Made by a program: the position numbers and the translations under genes. The notes below the pieces were generated by a model. It saw only the letters and a list, made by a program, of their open reading frames with translations, ran no database searches and was not told where the DNA came from. This document shows, piece after piece, positions 28,692 through 37,661 of a stretch of 64,000 nt of DNA (position 1 is its first letter; each line of letters starts with the position of its first letter). Location of the stretch: positions 62,001-126,000 of the forward strand of contig NZ_BBMA01000005.1 of the NCBI RefSeq assembly GCF_000971215.1. Direction: 5' to 3'. The DNA comes from Demequina silvatica. GTDB taxonomy: Bacteria; Actinomycetota; Actinomycetes; Actinomycetales; Demequinaceae.

Positions 28692-29945
28692 TCACGGCCT
28701 GGGGCCGGAGCCCTCGTCCTCGGACGGGGCCTCCGGCCCCTCGTCGTCTCCGGCCGTCTCACCGTCCGCGGGCTCGCCTTCCGAGGGGACGATGCGCTCG
28801 TCGCCCTCCTCCCCCGTCCCACCTTCGTCGGCGGCCGGCTCCTCGTCGAGCGGCTCGTCCTCGGGAAGAGGCTCGACCTCCTCGAGCGGCTCCTCCTCGA
28901 CCACCGGCGGCTCGCGGAACATCACCTCGGTGGCCGGGGCCGCCGAGTCGGAGCCGTCGCCCCCGTCGGTTCCCGCACCGCGCGGCGCGAACGCCGAGCT
29001 CCGTCGCACCCGGTCCTCGGCGGGAGCCGCGATGATCTCGGTGTCATCCGAGGCCGCGGAACGCCGGTCCGGCGTCCACGCGGGCACGGGGTCGATGTGG
29101 TCGGCCGGCGTGACGTCGCCCGTCTCGCCCGGCTGTCCCGCCGCGAAGCCGGTGGCGGGCGCCCCGGCGACCACCGCATCGTCCCGCGTGGCGCCCGCGA
29201 AGGTGCGCCGCACCGCGAACGCCGCCCACGCGGTCAGGAGCAGCAGCACACCGAGCGCGATCCACAGGATCACCAGGGTGTTCGTCGCGAAGAGGCCGGC
29301 GGGTGCGACGCTCACGTACCCGTCGAGCGCGCACGCCGCGGCGCCCCCGGCCACGGAGCCGTACGCGTGATAGACGCCGGAGGGCTCGAGCCACGCGCGG
29401 TCCTGGATCCACGTGATCGCGTCCGCGACGGCGACCTCGCCGGAGATCTCCTGGGTCTCGGGCGAGGCCTCGCCGCTGAGGGTGCGGATCGGGATCTCGA
29501 AACCGCCGATGACCACGCCGGCCACGCGGTCGGTGACCGCGATCGGCGAGTCGGCGGCGGCGGTCCACGTCACCACGCCGTCCGCGGGCACGGCGAGCGG
29601 CGCGAACGCGGAGGTGCCTGCGGGCGTCACCGTCGTGTCCCCGACGGTCGCCTCGAGCGTGCAGCCGTCGGAGATCGAGCCGCGGGTCACCAGCTCGGGG
29701 ATGCCCACGAGCGCGACGCCGCCGAGCATGGCCGCCACCACCACCGCGGCGGTGTAACGCCCGCGCGCCCGGGCCGGCTCGCGGGTGAGCAGCCCCGTCA
29801 CGAGCGCGACCGTCAGCGCGGTGATGCCGAACAGCACGGTGCGCTCGGGAGGGAGCACGCCGAGCTGCCACAGCAGCCCCACCACCACCAGCCCCAGCAG
29901 CAGCCCGAGCAGCATCCCCAGCAGCGGTCGCGGACGTGGCGTCAT
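28692..29945 (-). CDS. Membrane protein with extracellular domain and acidic tail
   Basis: A 417-residue protein. N-terminal helices (LLGMLLGLLLGLVVVGLLWQ, then VLFGITALTVALVTGLL and YTAAVVVAAMLGGVALVGIP) lead into an extracellular beta-rich region of about 140 residues, a further helix (TLVILWIALGVLLLLTAWAA) and a long cytoplasmic tail rich in Asp, Glu and Pro. No family is recognised. The tail contains two motif copies (29175-29184 encoding TRDDAVVAG, and 28787-28796 read as ERIVPS). ATG 29945 follows AGGAGGAG. The 3' end overlaps a hairpin shared with aceE. Confidence 0.78.
   Translation of the reverse strand: MTPRPRPLLGMLLGLLLGLVVVGLLWQLGVLPPERTVLFGITALTVALVTGLLTREPARARGRYTAAVVVAAMLGGVALVGIPELVTRGSISDGCTLEATVGDTTVTPAGTSAFAPLAVPADGVVTWTAAADSPIAVTDRVAGVVIGGFEIPIRTLSGEASPETQEISGEVAVADAITWIQDRAWLEPSGVYHAYGSVAGGAAACALDGYVSVAPAGLFATNTLVILWIALGVLLLLTAWAAFAVRRTFAGATRDDAVVAGAPATGFAAGQPGETGDVTPADHIDPVPAWTPDRRSAASDDTEIIAAPAEDRVRRSSAFAPRGAGTDGGDGSDSAAPATEVMFREPPVVEEEPLEEVEPLPEDEPLDEEPAADEGGTGEEGDERIVPSEGEPADGETAGDDEGPEAPSEDEGSGPRP
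28701..28740. terminator. Hairpin between convergent aceE and membrane-protein genes
   Basis: GGGGCCGGAG (28701-28710) pairs perfectly with CTCCGGCCCC (28731-28740) around a 20-nt loop that can pair further. It lies just after the aceE stop and within the last codons of the opposing gene, so it can stop both transcripts. There is no clear T-run. Confidence 0.5.
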
Positions 29946-30245
29946 GTCTCCTCCTGGCGTCTGGCCTGCTCGCGACGCTACGTGCGCGCCGCCCGACATT
30001 CGTGACGACACTCGGCAAACCCCCCAAACGCGACACCCGCAACGGATCTCGCCGCGACACCCACAACGGGTCTCACCGAGACGCCGCTCCCGTGAGCAGG
30101 GTGCCGTTGCCCGCCTCACGGGGGCGCCGGGTTGTGGGGAGTCACAGCGGAGGGACGATGCGCGGGCCGGCTTCGCGCACGCCGTCACCTCGCCATGGGG
30201 AGGGTCGTTGTGTCGAATCCACAAAGCGCCGGTACGCTTGCCCGC
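29946..30245. promoter_or_regulatory. Divergent promoter region before the FasR-like gene
   Basis: 300 bp without a gene. Two near-identical 24-bp direct repeats (30030-30053 and 30054-30077, 21 of 24 matching, core CGACACCC-CAACGG-TCTC) lie in the middle. A dispersed motif copy sits at 30153-30162. TTGTGTCGAATCCACAA (30208-30224) is a 5-7-5 inverted repeat 22 bp before the FasR-like start and could be its autoregulatory site. Confidence 0.55.
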
Positions 30246-31415
30246 ATGGCCAGCCCCGACACGCGCGCGGAGACGCTGCGCCGGCTGCGTGCCGGCACGG
30301 GCCGCCTCGCGACCATCGCGCTCAAGAAGCTGGACGCGGACTACCCGTGGTTCCGCGAGCTGTCCGCGCAGGAGCGGTCCTACGTGGGGTCCGTGGCGCA
30401 GGCCGGCATCGCGTCCTTCGTCGCGTACTTCGCGGACTCGCACGCCGGTCATCGCGGCGCGCTCGAGATGTTCGCCTCCGCCCCGCCGGAGCTCACCCGC
30501 TCCATCTCGCTGCAGCACACGCTCACCATCGTGAGGACGTTCGTGTCGATCGTCGAGGACCACTCCGACGACTTCGCGGCGCCCGGCTCGGAGGCCATGC
30601 TGCGCGAGTCGATCCTGCGCTACTCGCGGGAGATCGCGTTCTCGGCGGCCGAGGTCTACGCGCGCGCCGCCGAGTCGCGCGGCGCCTGGGACGCCCGGCT
30701 CGAGGCCCTGGTGGTCGACGCCCTGGTGCGCGGCGAGGTGGACGACGACCTCCCCTCGCGCGCCGCCGCGATGGGCTGGAAGCCCGGACCCACGCTCGTC
30801 ATGGTGGGACGCACCGACGGACCGCTCGGCGAGGTCCAGTCCGCGGAGCTGCGCCGCACCATCCGCCGCGCCTCGCACGGCGCGCTCGTCGGCATCCACG
30901 GCGAGGACCTGGTGGTCATCGCCCGCACGGACGCGGACCTGGGCGAGCTGTCGCAGTCGCTGCTGCCCTGCTTCGGACCCGGCCCGGTGGTGGTGGGCCC
31001 GCCGGCCGTCACGCTCATCGAGGTGGCCCGCGCCACCCGCGCGGCCCAGCACGGCGCGACCGCCGCGCCCGCCTGGTCGCTGGCCCCCCGGCCGGTCAAC
31101 GCCGACGACCTCCTCCCCGAGCGCGTCCTCGTGGGCGACACCGCGGCGGCGGAGCGCCTCATCGCGGTCGCCTACGACCCGATCTCAGCCGCGGGCGGCT
31201 CGCTCAAGGAGACGGTCGCGACGTTCCTCGACTGCGGACGCTCGCTCGAGCTGGCGAGCCGCACCATGTTCGTGCACGCCAACACCGTGCGCTACCGGCT
31301 CCGCAAGGTCGCGGAGCTCACCGGCTGGGACGTGCTCTCCACGCGCGACGCCCACGTGCTCCAGATCGCGTTCGCGCTCGGGCGGCTCAGGGACGCCCAG
31401 ACCGCCTCTTTGTAG
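30246..31415 (+). CDS. fasR: PucR/CdaR-type regulator of fatty acid synthesis (FasR-like)
   Basis: A 389-residue regulator with the C-terminal PucR-type HTH (LELASRTMFVHANTVRYRLR then KVAELTGWD). Position directly upstream of fabD-fabH-acpP-fabF is that of Streptomyces FasR and of mycobacterial Rv2242. In Streptomyces this protein activates the fab operon. The N-terminal region (AIALKKLDADYPWFRELSAQ) matches the family. ATG 30246 is preferred; an earlier in-frame codon at 30132 would run through the motif copy and promoter repeat. Confidence 0.87.
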   Translation: MASPDTRAETLRRLRAGTGRLATIALKKLDADYPWFRELSAQERSYVGSVAQAGIASFVAYFADSHAGHRGALEMFASAPPELTRSISLQHTLTIVRTFVSIVEDHSDDFAAPGSEAMLRESILRYSREIAFSAAEVYARAAESRGAWDARLEALVVDALVRGEVDDDLPSRAAAMGWKPGPTLVMVGRTDGPLGEVQSAELRRTIRRASHGALVGIHGEDLVVIARTDADLGELSQSLLPCFGPGPVVVGPPAVTLIEVARATRAAQHGATAAPAWSLAPRPVNADDLLPERVLVGDTAAAERLIAVAYDPISAAGGSLKETVATFLDCGRSLELASRTMFVHANTVRYRLRKVAELTGWDVLSTRDAHVLQIAFALGRLRDAQTASL

Positions 31416-31493
31416 GTTTCCGACAACAACTCGCGCCCGAATCGGTACCCGGATGCCGCGGAGGGCCCTTCGATGTGAGGCAGGCTATAACCC

Positions 31494-32408
31494 GTGATTG
31501 CCCTTCTCTGTCCCGGCCAGGGCGCGCAGGCGCCCGGGATGCTCGCCCCGTGGCTCGAGCTCCCCGAGGTCGCCGCCTCCCTCGCCGCCCTCTCCGAGGC
31601 CGCCGGCGTCGACGTGGTCGCGCACGGCACCACCTCCGACGCGGACACCATCCGTGACACCGCGATCGCGCAGCCGCTGCTGGTCGCGACCGCGATCGCG
31701 ACGGGCAGGGCGCTGCTCGGCGATGTCGCCCCCGCCCTCGCGGCCGGCCACTCCGTGGGCGAGCTCGGCGCCGCCGCGCTGGCGGGCGTCCTCACCGACG
31801 CGGACGCGATGCGCCTGGTCGCGGTGCGCGGCACCGCGATGGCCCGCGCCGCCGCCGCCTCGGAGGCCACGTCGATGGCCGCCGTGCTCGGCGGTGACGC
31901 CGCCGAGGTCGCCGCCGCGCTCGAGCAGCACGGCCTCACCCCCGCGAACGTCAACGGCGGCGGCCAGGTGGTCGCCGCGGGCGCGAAGTCCGCGATCGAG
32001 GCGCTGGTCGCCGCCCCGCCGGCGCGCGCCCGCGTCATCGAGCTGCAGGTCGCCGGCGCCTTCCACACCACGTACATGGTCCCGGCCGTCGCGGACCTGG
32101 ACGCCGCCGCATCGTCCCTCACCCCCGGCGAGCCCGCCGGGATCCTGCTGTCCAACGCCGACGGCGCCCAGGTGACGGACGGCGCGGACGCCCTCGCGCG
32201 CATCGTCCGCCAGGTCGCCAACCCCGTCCGCTGGGACCTGTGCATGGAGACCATGCTGGAGCTCGGCGTCACCGGCATCATCGAGGTCGCCCCCGGCGGC
32301 GTCCTCACCGGACTGGCCACGCGCGCCATGAAGGGCGTCCCCGCCGTCGCGCTCAAGACCCCCGATGACCTCACCGCCGCCCGCGAGCTTCTGGAGACCG
32401 TCGCATGA
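31494..32408 (+). CDS. fabD: Malonyl-CoA:ACP malonyltransferase
   Basis: A 304-residue acyltransferase that loads malonyl groups on ACP. The oxyanion motif is LLCPGQGAQAPGM, the nucleophile elbow is GHSVGE with Ser87, and the His region follows in AGAFHTTYM. GTG 31494 starts the gene. It overlaps fabH by ATGA, so the two are coupled. Two motif copies (32108-32117 and 32199-32208) fall inside; the first encodes AAASSLTPG. Confidence 0.96.
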   Translation: MIALLCPGQGAQAPGMLAPWLELPEVAASLAALSEAAGVDVVAHGTTSDADTIRDTAIAQPLLVATAIATGRALLGDVAPALAAGHSVGELGAAALAGVLTDADAMRLVAVRGTAMARAAAASEATSMAAVLGGDAAEVAAALEQHGLTPANVNGGGQVVAAGAKSAIEALVAAPPARARVIELQVAGAFHTTYMVPAVADLDAAASSLTPGEPAGILLSNADGAQVTDGADALARIVRQVANPVRWDLCMETMLELGVTGIIEVAPGGVLTGLATRAMKGVPAVALKTPDDLTAARELLETVA

Positions 32409-33403
32409 CCACCCTCAACGTCCGGCGCGGCCCGGAGTTCACCCGCATCCTCGGCCTCGGCGTCGCCCGCGGCGAGCACCTGGTCCCCAACGACGACCTC
32501 ATCGAGCCCATCAACTCGTCCGACGAGTGGATCCGCAAGATGACGGGCATCGTCACCCGCGTCCGTGCGGACAAGGACACCTCGGTCATCGACCTGTCCG
32601 AGCGCGCGGCCCGCGACGCCATCGCGCAGGCCGGCATCGACGCGTCCGAGGTGGACGCGGTCATCCTGTCGACCATCACCTACCCGCACATCACGCCGGG
32701 CGGCGCGCCCGTGCTGGCCGAGCGCCTCGGCGCGACGCCCGCGGCCGCGTACGACATCTCGGCGGCGTGCGCCGGCTACTCCTACGGCATCGGCCAGGCC
32801 GACGCCCTGGTCCGCTCGGGCGCCGCGCGGAACGTGCTCGTGGTGGGCGCGGAGAAGATGAGCGACTTCGTCGACCCCGCCGACCGCTCGATCTCCTACC
32901 TGCTGGGCGACGCTGCCGGCGCCGTGGTGATCGGCGGCTCGGACACCGCGGGCATCGGCCCCACCGTGTGGGGCTCGGACGGCGGCGGCGCGGAGCTGAT
33001 CCGCCAGACCGACTCGTGGATCGACGTGCGCGACAACGGCGCCCCGTTCCCCACCCTCCGTCAGGAGGGCCCGAGCGTGTTCAAGTGGGCGTCCTTCAAG
33101 ATGGCGCCCGTCGCGCTCGAGGCGATCGAGGTCGCGGGCCTCACGCCCGACGACATCGACGTGTTCATCCCCCACCAGGCGAACGTCCGCATCATCGACC
33201 AGATGGTCAAGCAGATCGGGCTGCCCGAGCGAGTGGTGGTCGCGAAGGACATCGTCGACTCCGGCAACACGTCCGCCGCGTCCATCCCGCTCGCCACCGA
33301 GCGGGTCCTGCGCGACGGCGACGCCAAGAGCGGCGACGTCGCCCTGCAGATCGGCTTCGGCGCCGGCCTGGTCTACGCGGCCCAGGTGGTGATCCTGCCC
33401 TGA
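32405..33403 (+). CDS. fabH: 3-oxoacyl-ACP synthase III
   Basis: A 332-residue KAS III that condenses an acyl-CoA starter with malonyl-ACP. The catalytic triad is Cys122 (SAACAGYSYG), His257 (IPHQANVRI) and Asn in DSGNTSAAS. It is second in the fab operon and translated from an ATGA overlap. In actinobacteria this enzyme usually takes branched starters, which would give iso/anteiso fatty acids; that is family knowledge. Confidence 0.96.
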   Translation: MTTLNVRRGPEFTRILGLGVARGEHLVPNDDLIEPINSSDEWIRKMTGIVTRVRADKDTSVIDLSERAARDAIAQAGIDASEVDAVILSTITYPHITPGGAPVLAERLGATPAAAYDISAACAGYSYGIGQADALVRSGAARNVLVVGAEKMSDFVDPADRSISYLLGDAAGAVVIGGSDTAGIGPTVWGSDGGGAELIRQTDSWIDVRDNGAPFPTLRQEGPSVFKWASFKMAPVALEAIEVAGLTPDDIDVFIPHQANVRIIDQMVKQIGLPERVVVAKDIVDSGNTSAASIPLATERVLRDGDAKSGDVALQIGFGAGLVYAAQVVILP

Positions 33404-33486
33404 CCCGGGGCCGCGCGTAGAGTTCACAATCGTTCGCCACGAACACGGCGCCTGAGGCGCCACCCATCCCCAACAAAGGAGCAGCA

Positions 33487-33729
33487 ATGGCACTGTCCAA
33501 GGACGAGGTCCTCGCCGGTCTGGCCGAGATCGTCTCGGAGGAGACCGACATCGACACCGCCGAGGTGACCCTCGAGAAGTCGTTCACCGACGACCTCGAC
33601 ATCGACTCGCTGTCGATGATGACGATCGTGACGCTCGCGGAGGAGAAGTTCGACGTCCGCATCCCCGACGAGAAGGTCAAGGACCTCGTCACCGTCGGCG
33701 ACGCCGTCGACTTCATCGCCGCGGCCTAA
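33487..33729 (+). CDS. acpP: Acyl carrier protein
   Basis: An 80-residue acidic four-helix protein. The phosphopantetheine attachment serine is Ser41 in DDLDIDSLSMM. AAAGGAG lies 7 bp before ATG 33487. It carries the growing acyl chain between FabD, FabH and FabF, whose genes flank it. Confidence 0.97.
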   Translation: MALSKDEVLAGLAEIVSEETDIDTAEVTLEKSFTDDLDIDSLSMMTIVTLAEEKFDVRIPDEKVKDLVTVGDAVDFIAAA

Positions 33730-33783
33730 GACCGCACCCCGCATCACCGTCCCCTTCCCCCTCACCCTCTCGGAGGACCGCCC

Positions 33784-35019
33784 ATGAACGTCGTCGTCAC
33801 CGGACTCGGCACCACCTCGCCGCTCGGCGGGGATGTCGCGAGCACCTGGGAGGCCGCGCTTGCCGGCCGCTCCGGCGTGCGCACGCTGGAGAACGACTGG
33901 GCGGAGAAGTACGGCGTCCCCGTGACCTTCGCCGGTCAGCTGGTGGTGCAGCCGTCCGAGGTGCTGTCGCGTCCCGAGACCAAGCGCATGGACCCGTCCG
34001 CCCAGATGGCGATCGTGGCCGCGCGCGAGGCCTGGGCCGACGCCGGCTTCGGCGAGGACGGGGTGGACCCCGACCGCCTGGGGAGCATCGTCTCCTCCGG
34101 CATCGGCGGCGTGTGGACGATGCTGAACGCGTGGGACACGGTGAGGGACCGCGGCGCCGCGCGCGTGCTGCCCCTCACCGTGCCCATGCTGATGCCCAAC
34201 TCCCCGACCGCCTACGTGTCTCTCGAGTTCAAGGCTCGCGCGGGCTCGCACTCGCCCGTCTCCGCGTGCGCCTCCGGCGCCGAGGCGATCGGCATGGGCT
34301 TCGAGATGATCCAGTCGGGCCGCGCCGACGTGGTGATCTGCGGCGGCACCGAGGCGGCCATCCACCCGCTGCCCATCTCCTCGTTCGCCGCGATGCAGGC
34401 GCTGTCCAAGCGCAACGACGACCCGCAGGGCGCGTCCCGCCCCTACGACGTGAGCCGCGACGGGTTCGTCATGGGTGAAGGCTCCGGCGTCCTGATCCTC
34501 GAGTCGGAGGAGCACGCGAAGGCACGCGGCGCGCGCGTCTACGCGAACGTCCTCGGCGTCGGCATGACGGCCGATGCCCACCACATCGCCGCGCCCGAGC
34601 CCAACGGCGCCGGACAGACCAAGGCCATGCAGCTCTCGCTCGAGCGTGCCGGCCTCACCACCGCCGACGTCGCGCACGTCAACGCGCACGCCACCTCGAC
34701 CCCCGTGGGCGACATGATCGAGGCACGCGGCATCCGCACGCTGCTCGGTTCGCACGCGGACCAGGTGCTGCTGTCCGCGACCAAGTCGATGACCGGCCAC
34801 CTGCTGGGCGGCGCGGGCGCGCTCGAGTCCGTCTTCACCGTCAAGGCCCTCGAGACGCGTCAGGCTCCCCCGACCATCAACGTCACCGAGCCCGACCCCG
34901 AGCTCCAGGTGGACCTGGTCCGCGACACCCCGCGCGCGCTGCCCGCGGGCCAGATCGCGGCCATCAACAACTCCTTCGGCTTCGGCGGCCACAACGTCGC
35001 GCTGGTCTTCGGCGCCTGA
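33784..35019 (+). CDS. fabF: 3-oxoacyl-ACP synthase II
   Basis: A 411-residue KAS II that elongates acyl-ACP. The Cys-His-His triad is Cys162 (VSACASGAEA), His302 (NAHATSTPVGD) and His339 (SMTGHLLGGAG); GFGGHN closes the active site. GGAGG precedes ATG 33784. Last of the four fab genes; the next gene begins 20 bp later and may be read through. Confidence 0.96.
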   Translation: MNVVVTGLGTTSPLGGDVASTWEAALAGRSGVRTLENDWAEKYGVPVTFAGQLVVQPSEVLSRPETKRMDPSAQMAIVAAREAWADAGFGEDGVDPDRLGSIVSSGIGGVWTMLNAWDTVRDRGAARVLPLTVPMLMPNSPTAYVSLEFKARAGSHSPVSACASGAEAIGMGFEMIQSGRADVVICGGTEAAIHPLPISSFAAMQALSKRNDDPQGASRPYDVSRDGFVMGEGSGVLILESEEHAKARGARVYANVLGVGMTADAHHIAAPEPNGAGQTKAMQLSLERAGLTTADVAHVNAHATSTPVGDMIEARGIRTLLGSHADQVLLSATKSMTGHLLGGAGALESVFTVKALETRQAPPTINVTEPDPELQVDLVRDTPRALPAGQIAAINNSFGFGGHNVALVFGA

Positions 35020-35038
35020 TCGGGGTTACGTTCGGGGC

Positions 35039-36331
35039 GTGAGGCGCCCCATCCACGCAGGGCTGATGCTGGTGTGCGCGCTCGCGCTGGCCGCGTGCGG
35101 CGTGGGCGACGCGACCTCATCGCCCACGCACGCGCCCGCCGTCCCCGAGGACGATGCGCTGGCCGGGTACGCCCTTCAGCGCACCGTGGTCGACGAGCGG
35201 CTCGCGAAGGAGGCCGCCGCGCTCGACGCGTCGATCTACGTCGCCGCTCCCCTGCTGACCCAGGGCACCCAGGCGCTGATCGAGCTGGGCGGCGACCTGG
35301 AGCCCCTGAAGGTCGTCGACGTCACCGGAGCGAGCCTCGCGGCGCTGGGCGCCACGGAGGACTCGCTGATGGGGCTCAGCCGTGCGTGCGTCTCCGACAA
35401 CGGCGGCTACGCGTTCTGCGCGCGCCCCACCGCGCTCTCCGGGGCTGGCGCGGAGATCGACGAATCCGCCGAGGCGCTCGACCTCGACCACCACGCGATC
35501 GAGCCGGACCCGGACGGCGCCGGGTTCTGGGCGCTGCGCTACGTCCCCGTCCCGTGCGACGGCGCCCTCCACCCGTGCGGCCTGGGCGAGCAGGACGAGC
35601 CGCTCGAGCGGATCCTCGACTGCGAGGTGGTGCACGTGCGCGACGGCGAGGCGGTGTGGGAGTGGTCGGCGCTCGATCACGTCCCCGACGCGACCCTCGA
35701 CACCGCCGCGACCACGCCCCTCTACGAGCCCGCCGACCCCTTCCACTGCAACTCCGTGCAGCCCGACGCCACGGGCGAGGTGGCGTACGTGTCGATGCGC
35801 CACCCGAGCACGGTGATGGCGATCGACGTCGCCTCGGGCGCGATCCTCTGGACCTTCGGGATCGACGCGACGGATGCCGCGCTCGCCGTGGAGGACCCCG
35901 ACGGGCTGCTGGGCGACCGCCCGGTGCTCAGCGGGCAGCACGACTTCCGATGGCTGGGCGACCACCGCTTCTCCGTGTTCGACAACGGCTCGGGAGGCGC
36001 GGGCCCCGCGCGGTTCGTGGTGTTCTCGGTCTCGGATGCGACGGCGACCGTCGAGAGCGTGGTCGAGGACCCGTCGGGCCGCGAGTCGCGCTGCACCGGC
36101 TCGGCACGGCCGCTCGACCAGGACGAGTCCTTCTGGGCCGTGTCCTGGGGGTGCAGCGAGTCGGGCGTCTCGGTGGTGACCGCCGACGGCCGCGAGGTCG
36201 CGCGCCTCGCCGTCGACCTCGACGCGGCCATCGAGGCGGACCTGCTCACCGCCGTCGCAGCGGAGCAGCCCGACCTCGGGCATACCGTCTCCTACCAGGC
36301 GGTCGTGGCACGTCCGGGACTGCTGGACTGA
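35039..36331 (+). CDS. Arylsulfotransferase-like lipoprotein
   Basis: A 430-residue lipoprotein, GTG 35039. Signal RRPIHAGLMLVCALALAAC has the lipobox LAAC; the linker right after it contains a motif copy (35149-35158, PEDDALAG). The central segment FHCNSVQPDATGEVAYVSMR followed by HPSTVMAIDVASGAILWTFG and LSGQHDFRWLGDHRFSVFDN is the pattern of bacterial arylsulfotransferase-family beta-propellers, including the histidine. Whether it transfers sulfate is unclear; many family members have no known donor. A second motif copy (36332) abuts its stop codon. Confidence 0.75.
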   Translation: MRRPIHAGLMLVCALALAACGVGDATSSPTHAPAVPEDDALAGYALQRTVVDERLAKEAAALDASIYVAAPLLTQGTQALIELGGDLEPLKVVDVTGASLAALGATEDSLMGLSRACVSDNGGYAFCARPTALSGAGAEIDESAEALDLDHHAIEPDPDGAGFWALRYVPVPCDGALHPCGLGEQDEPLERILDCEVVHVRDGEAVWEWSALDHVPDATLDTAATTPLYEPADPFHCNSVQPDATGEVAYVSMRHPSTVMAIDVASGAILWTFGIDATDAALAVEDPDGLLGDRPVLSGQHDFRWLGDHRFSVFDNGSGGAGPARFVVFSVSDATATVESVVEDPSGRESRCTGSARPLDQDESFWAVSWGCSESGVSVVTADGREVARLAVDLDAAIEADLLTAVAAEQPDLGHTVSYQAVVARPGLLD

Positions 36332-36358
36332 CGCATCGTCCCCCGGCGTCCCGCGGCG

Positions 36359-36382
36359 GACGTCAGTGCAGACGTCAGTGCA
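36359..36382. repeat. 12-bp tandem duplication at a TetR stop codon
   Basis: GACGTCAGTGCA repeated twice without spacing (36359-36370, 36371-36382). The second unit contains the stop of the TetR gene; the first repeats it just beyond. The same kind of event is seen at the cupin stop (11814-11871). Confidence 0.85.
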
Positions 36383-36956
36383 GGCCGGACTCGAGCTGCG
36401 CGAGCCCGGCGTCCAGGACGTCCTCGATCGGGTCCTCGGAGTGGCCCGCCCACCACACGGCCGAGGCGATGATGGCGCTGGTGACGGCGTGGCCCGCGGT
36501 GCGCGCCTCGAGGCTGTCCTCGGCATACGCGCCGCCCTTGGCGAAGTGGCGCGACAGCTCCTCCGTCATGTCCCCGAGCCCGCGGATGCCGGCAGCGAAC
36601 ACCTCCGCGGATGCGCCGATGATCTGGAGCCGCACCCGGGAGATCTCCTCCTCCTCGGACGGGACGCCGAGCGTCTGGCGCATCGCGGCGCGCAGGCCGG
36701 ACATGCCGGGCGCGGTCGCCGGGTCCTCGAGGAGCTCGGCCAGGCGCCGGTAGGTGGCGAAGAAGTCGCGCCACACCAGGTCCGCCTTGTTGGTGAAGTG
36801 GCGGAACAGCGTGCGCCGCGACACGCCGGACCGCTCGGCGATGTCGTCCATGGACACCGCCGCGTAGCCGCGCTCGGCGAACAGGGTCGCGGCGATGCGT
36901 GCGATCTGGTCGGGATCCGCGATCTGGGGGCGCCCGGGGCGGCGGTGCTCTGTCAC
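36375..36956 (-). CDS. TetR-family transcriptional regulator (MftR-like)
   Basis: A 193-residue regulator, GTG 36956. HTH: AERGYAAVSMDDIAERSGVS then RRTLFRHFTNKADLVW. The C-terminal ligand domain (RTAGHAVTSAIIASAVWWAG) resembles the TetR regulators often annotated with mycofactocin systems, but no mycofactocin genes are in this window. It lies convergent to the arylsulfotransferase-like gene; its target is unknown. Confidence 0.87.
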   Translation of the reverse strand: MTEHRRPGRPQIADPDQIARIAATLFAERGYAAVSMDDIAERSGVSRRTLFRHFTNKADLVWRDFFATYRRLAELLEDPATAPGMSGLRAAMRQTLGVPSEEEEISRVRLQIIGASAEVFAAGIRGLGDMTEELSRHFAKGGAYAEDSLEARTAGHAVTSAIIASAVWWAGHSEDPIEDVLDAGLAQLESGLH

Positions 36957-37010
36957 ACCTTCACCCTAACGCTCCTGGTGACCGCCCACACGAGTTCTGA
37001 CACCCGCGGG

Positions 37011-37508
37011 TCAGCCGACCCGGTGGAGCCAGCGCACCGGCGCGCCGTGGCCCGCGTAGCGGAAGGGCTCGAGCTCCTGGTCCCAGGCGGTCCCGAGCGC
37101 GAGGTCCATGGCGCGCGCGAAGTCGCCCATGGTGGCGCCGTTGTCGAGCGCGGCGCGGATGCGGTCCTCGGGCACCACCGTGTTGCCGTGGACGTCGATG
37201 ACGGCGTGGAAGATCCCGAGCGACGGCGTGTGCGACCAGCGGCCGCCGTCGGCGCCGAAGGACGGCTCCTCGGTGACCTCGTAGCGGACGTGCTCCCAGC
37301 CGCGCAGCGCGGACGCGAGCTGCGCGCCGGTGCCCTGCTGGCCCTGCCACGCCACCTCGGCGCGGAGCAGGCCGGAGCCGGCGGGCTGGTCGGTCCAGTC
37401 GAACTGGGCGCGCGAACCCAGCACTCCCTGGGCGGCCCACTCGATGTGCGGAGTCATCGCGCGGGTCGCGGAGTGCACGAAAAGGACACCACGGGTGATT
37501 GCAGCCAT
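37011..37508 (-). CDS. DUF3145 family protein
   Basis: A 165-residue protein (GVLFVHSATRAMTPHIEWAA, LRAEVAWQGQQGTGAQLASA, DVHGNTVVPEDRIRAALDNG). It is an actinobacterial family regularly found near the fabF end of the fatty acid operon, as here. The function is unknown. ATG 37508 follows an AAGGAAA site. Confidence 0.9.
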   Translation of the reverse strand: MAAITRGVLFVHSATRAMTPHIEWAAQGVLGSRAQFDWTDQPAGSGLLRAEVAWQGQQGTGAQLASALRGWEHVRYEVTEEPSFGADGGRWSHTPSLGIFHAVIDVHGNTVVPEDRIRAALDNGATMGDFARAMDLALGTAWDQELEPFRYAGHGAPVRWLHRVG

Positions 37509-37661
37509 GACCTTTTCCTTCCTCTGAGGTGCGTCTTCCCCTACGACCTCGAAAAGAAACTGCCGGTTGCACCGGGTGTGCGGTCACGATTCTGCCTCAC
37601 CCGGGCGGGATGCGCCAGCGCCGCGCCGCGAGTGTCGGAGGCTCGTGCGAGGGTGGAGGGC

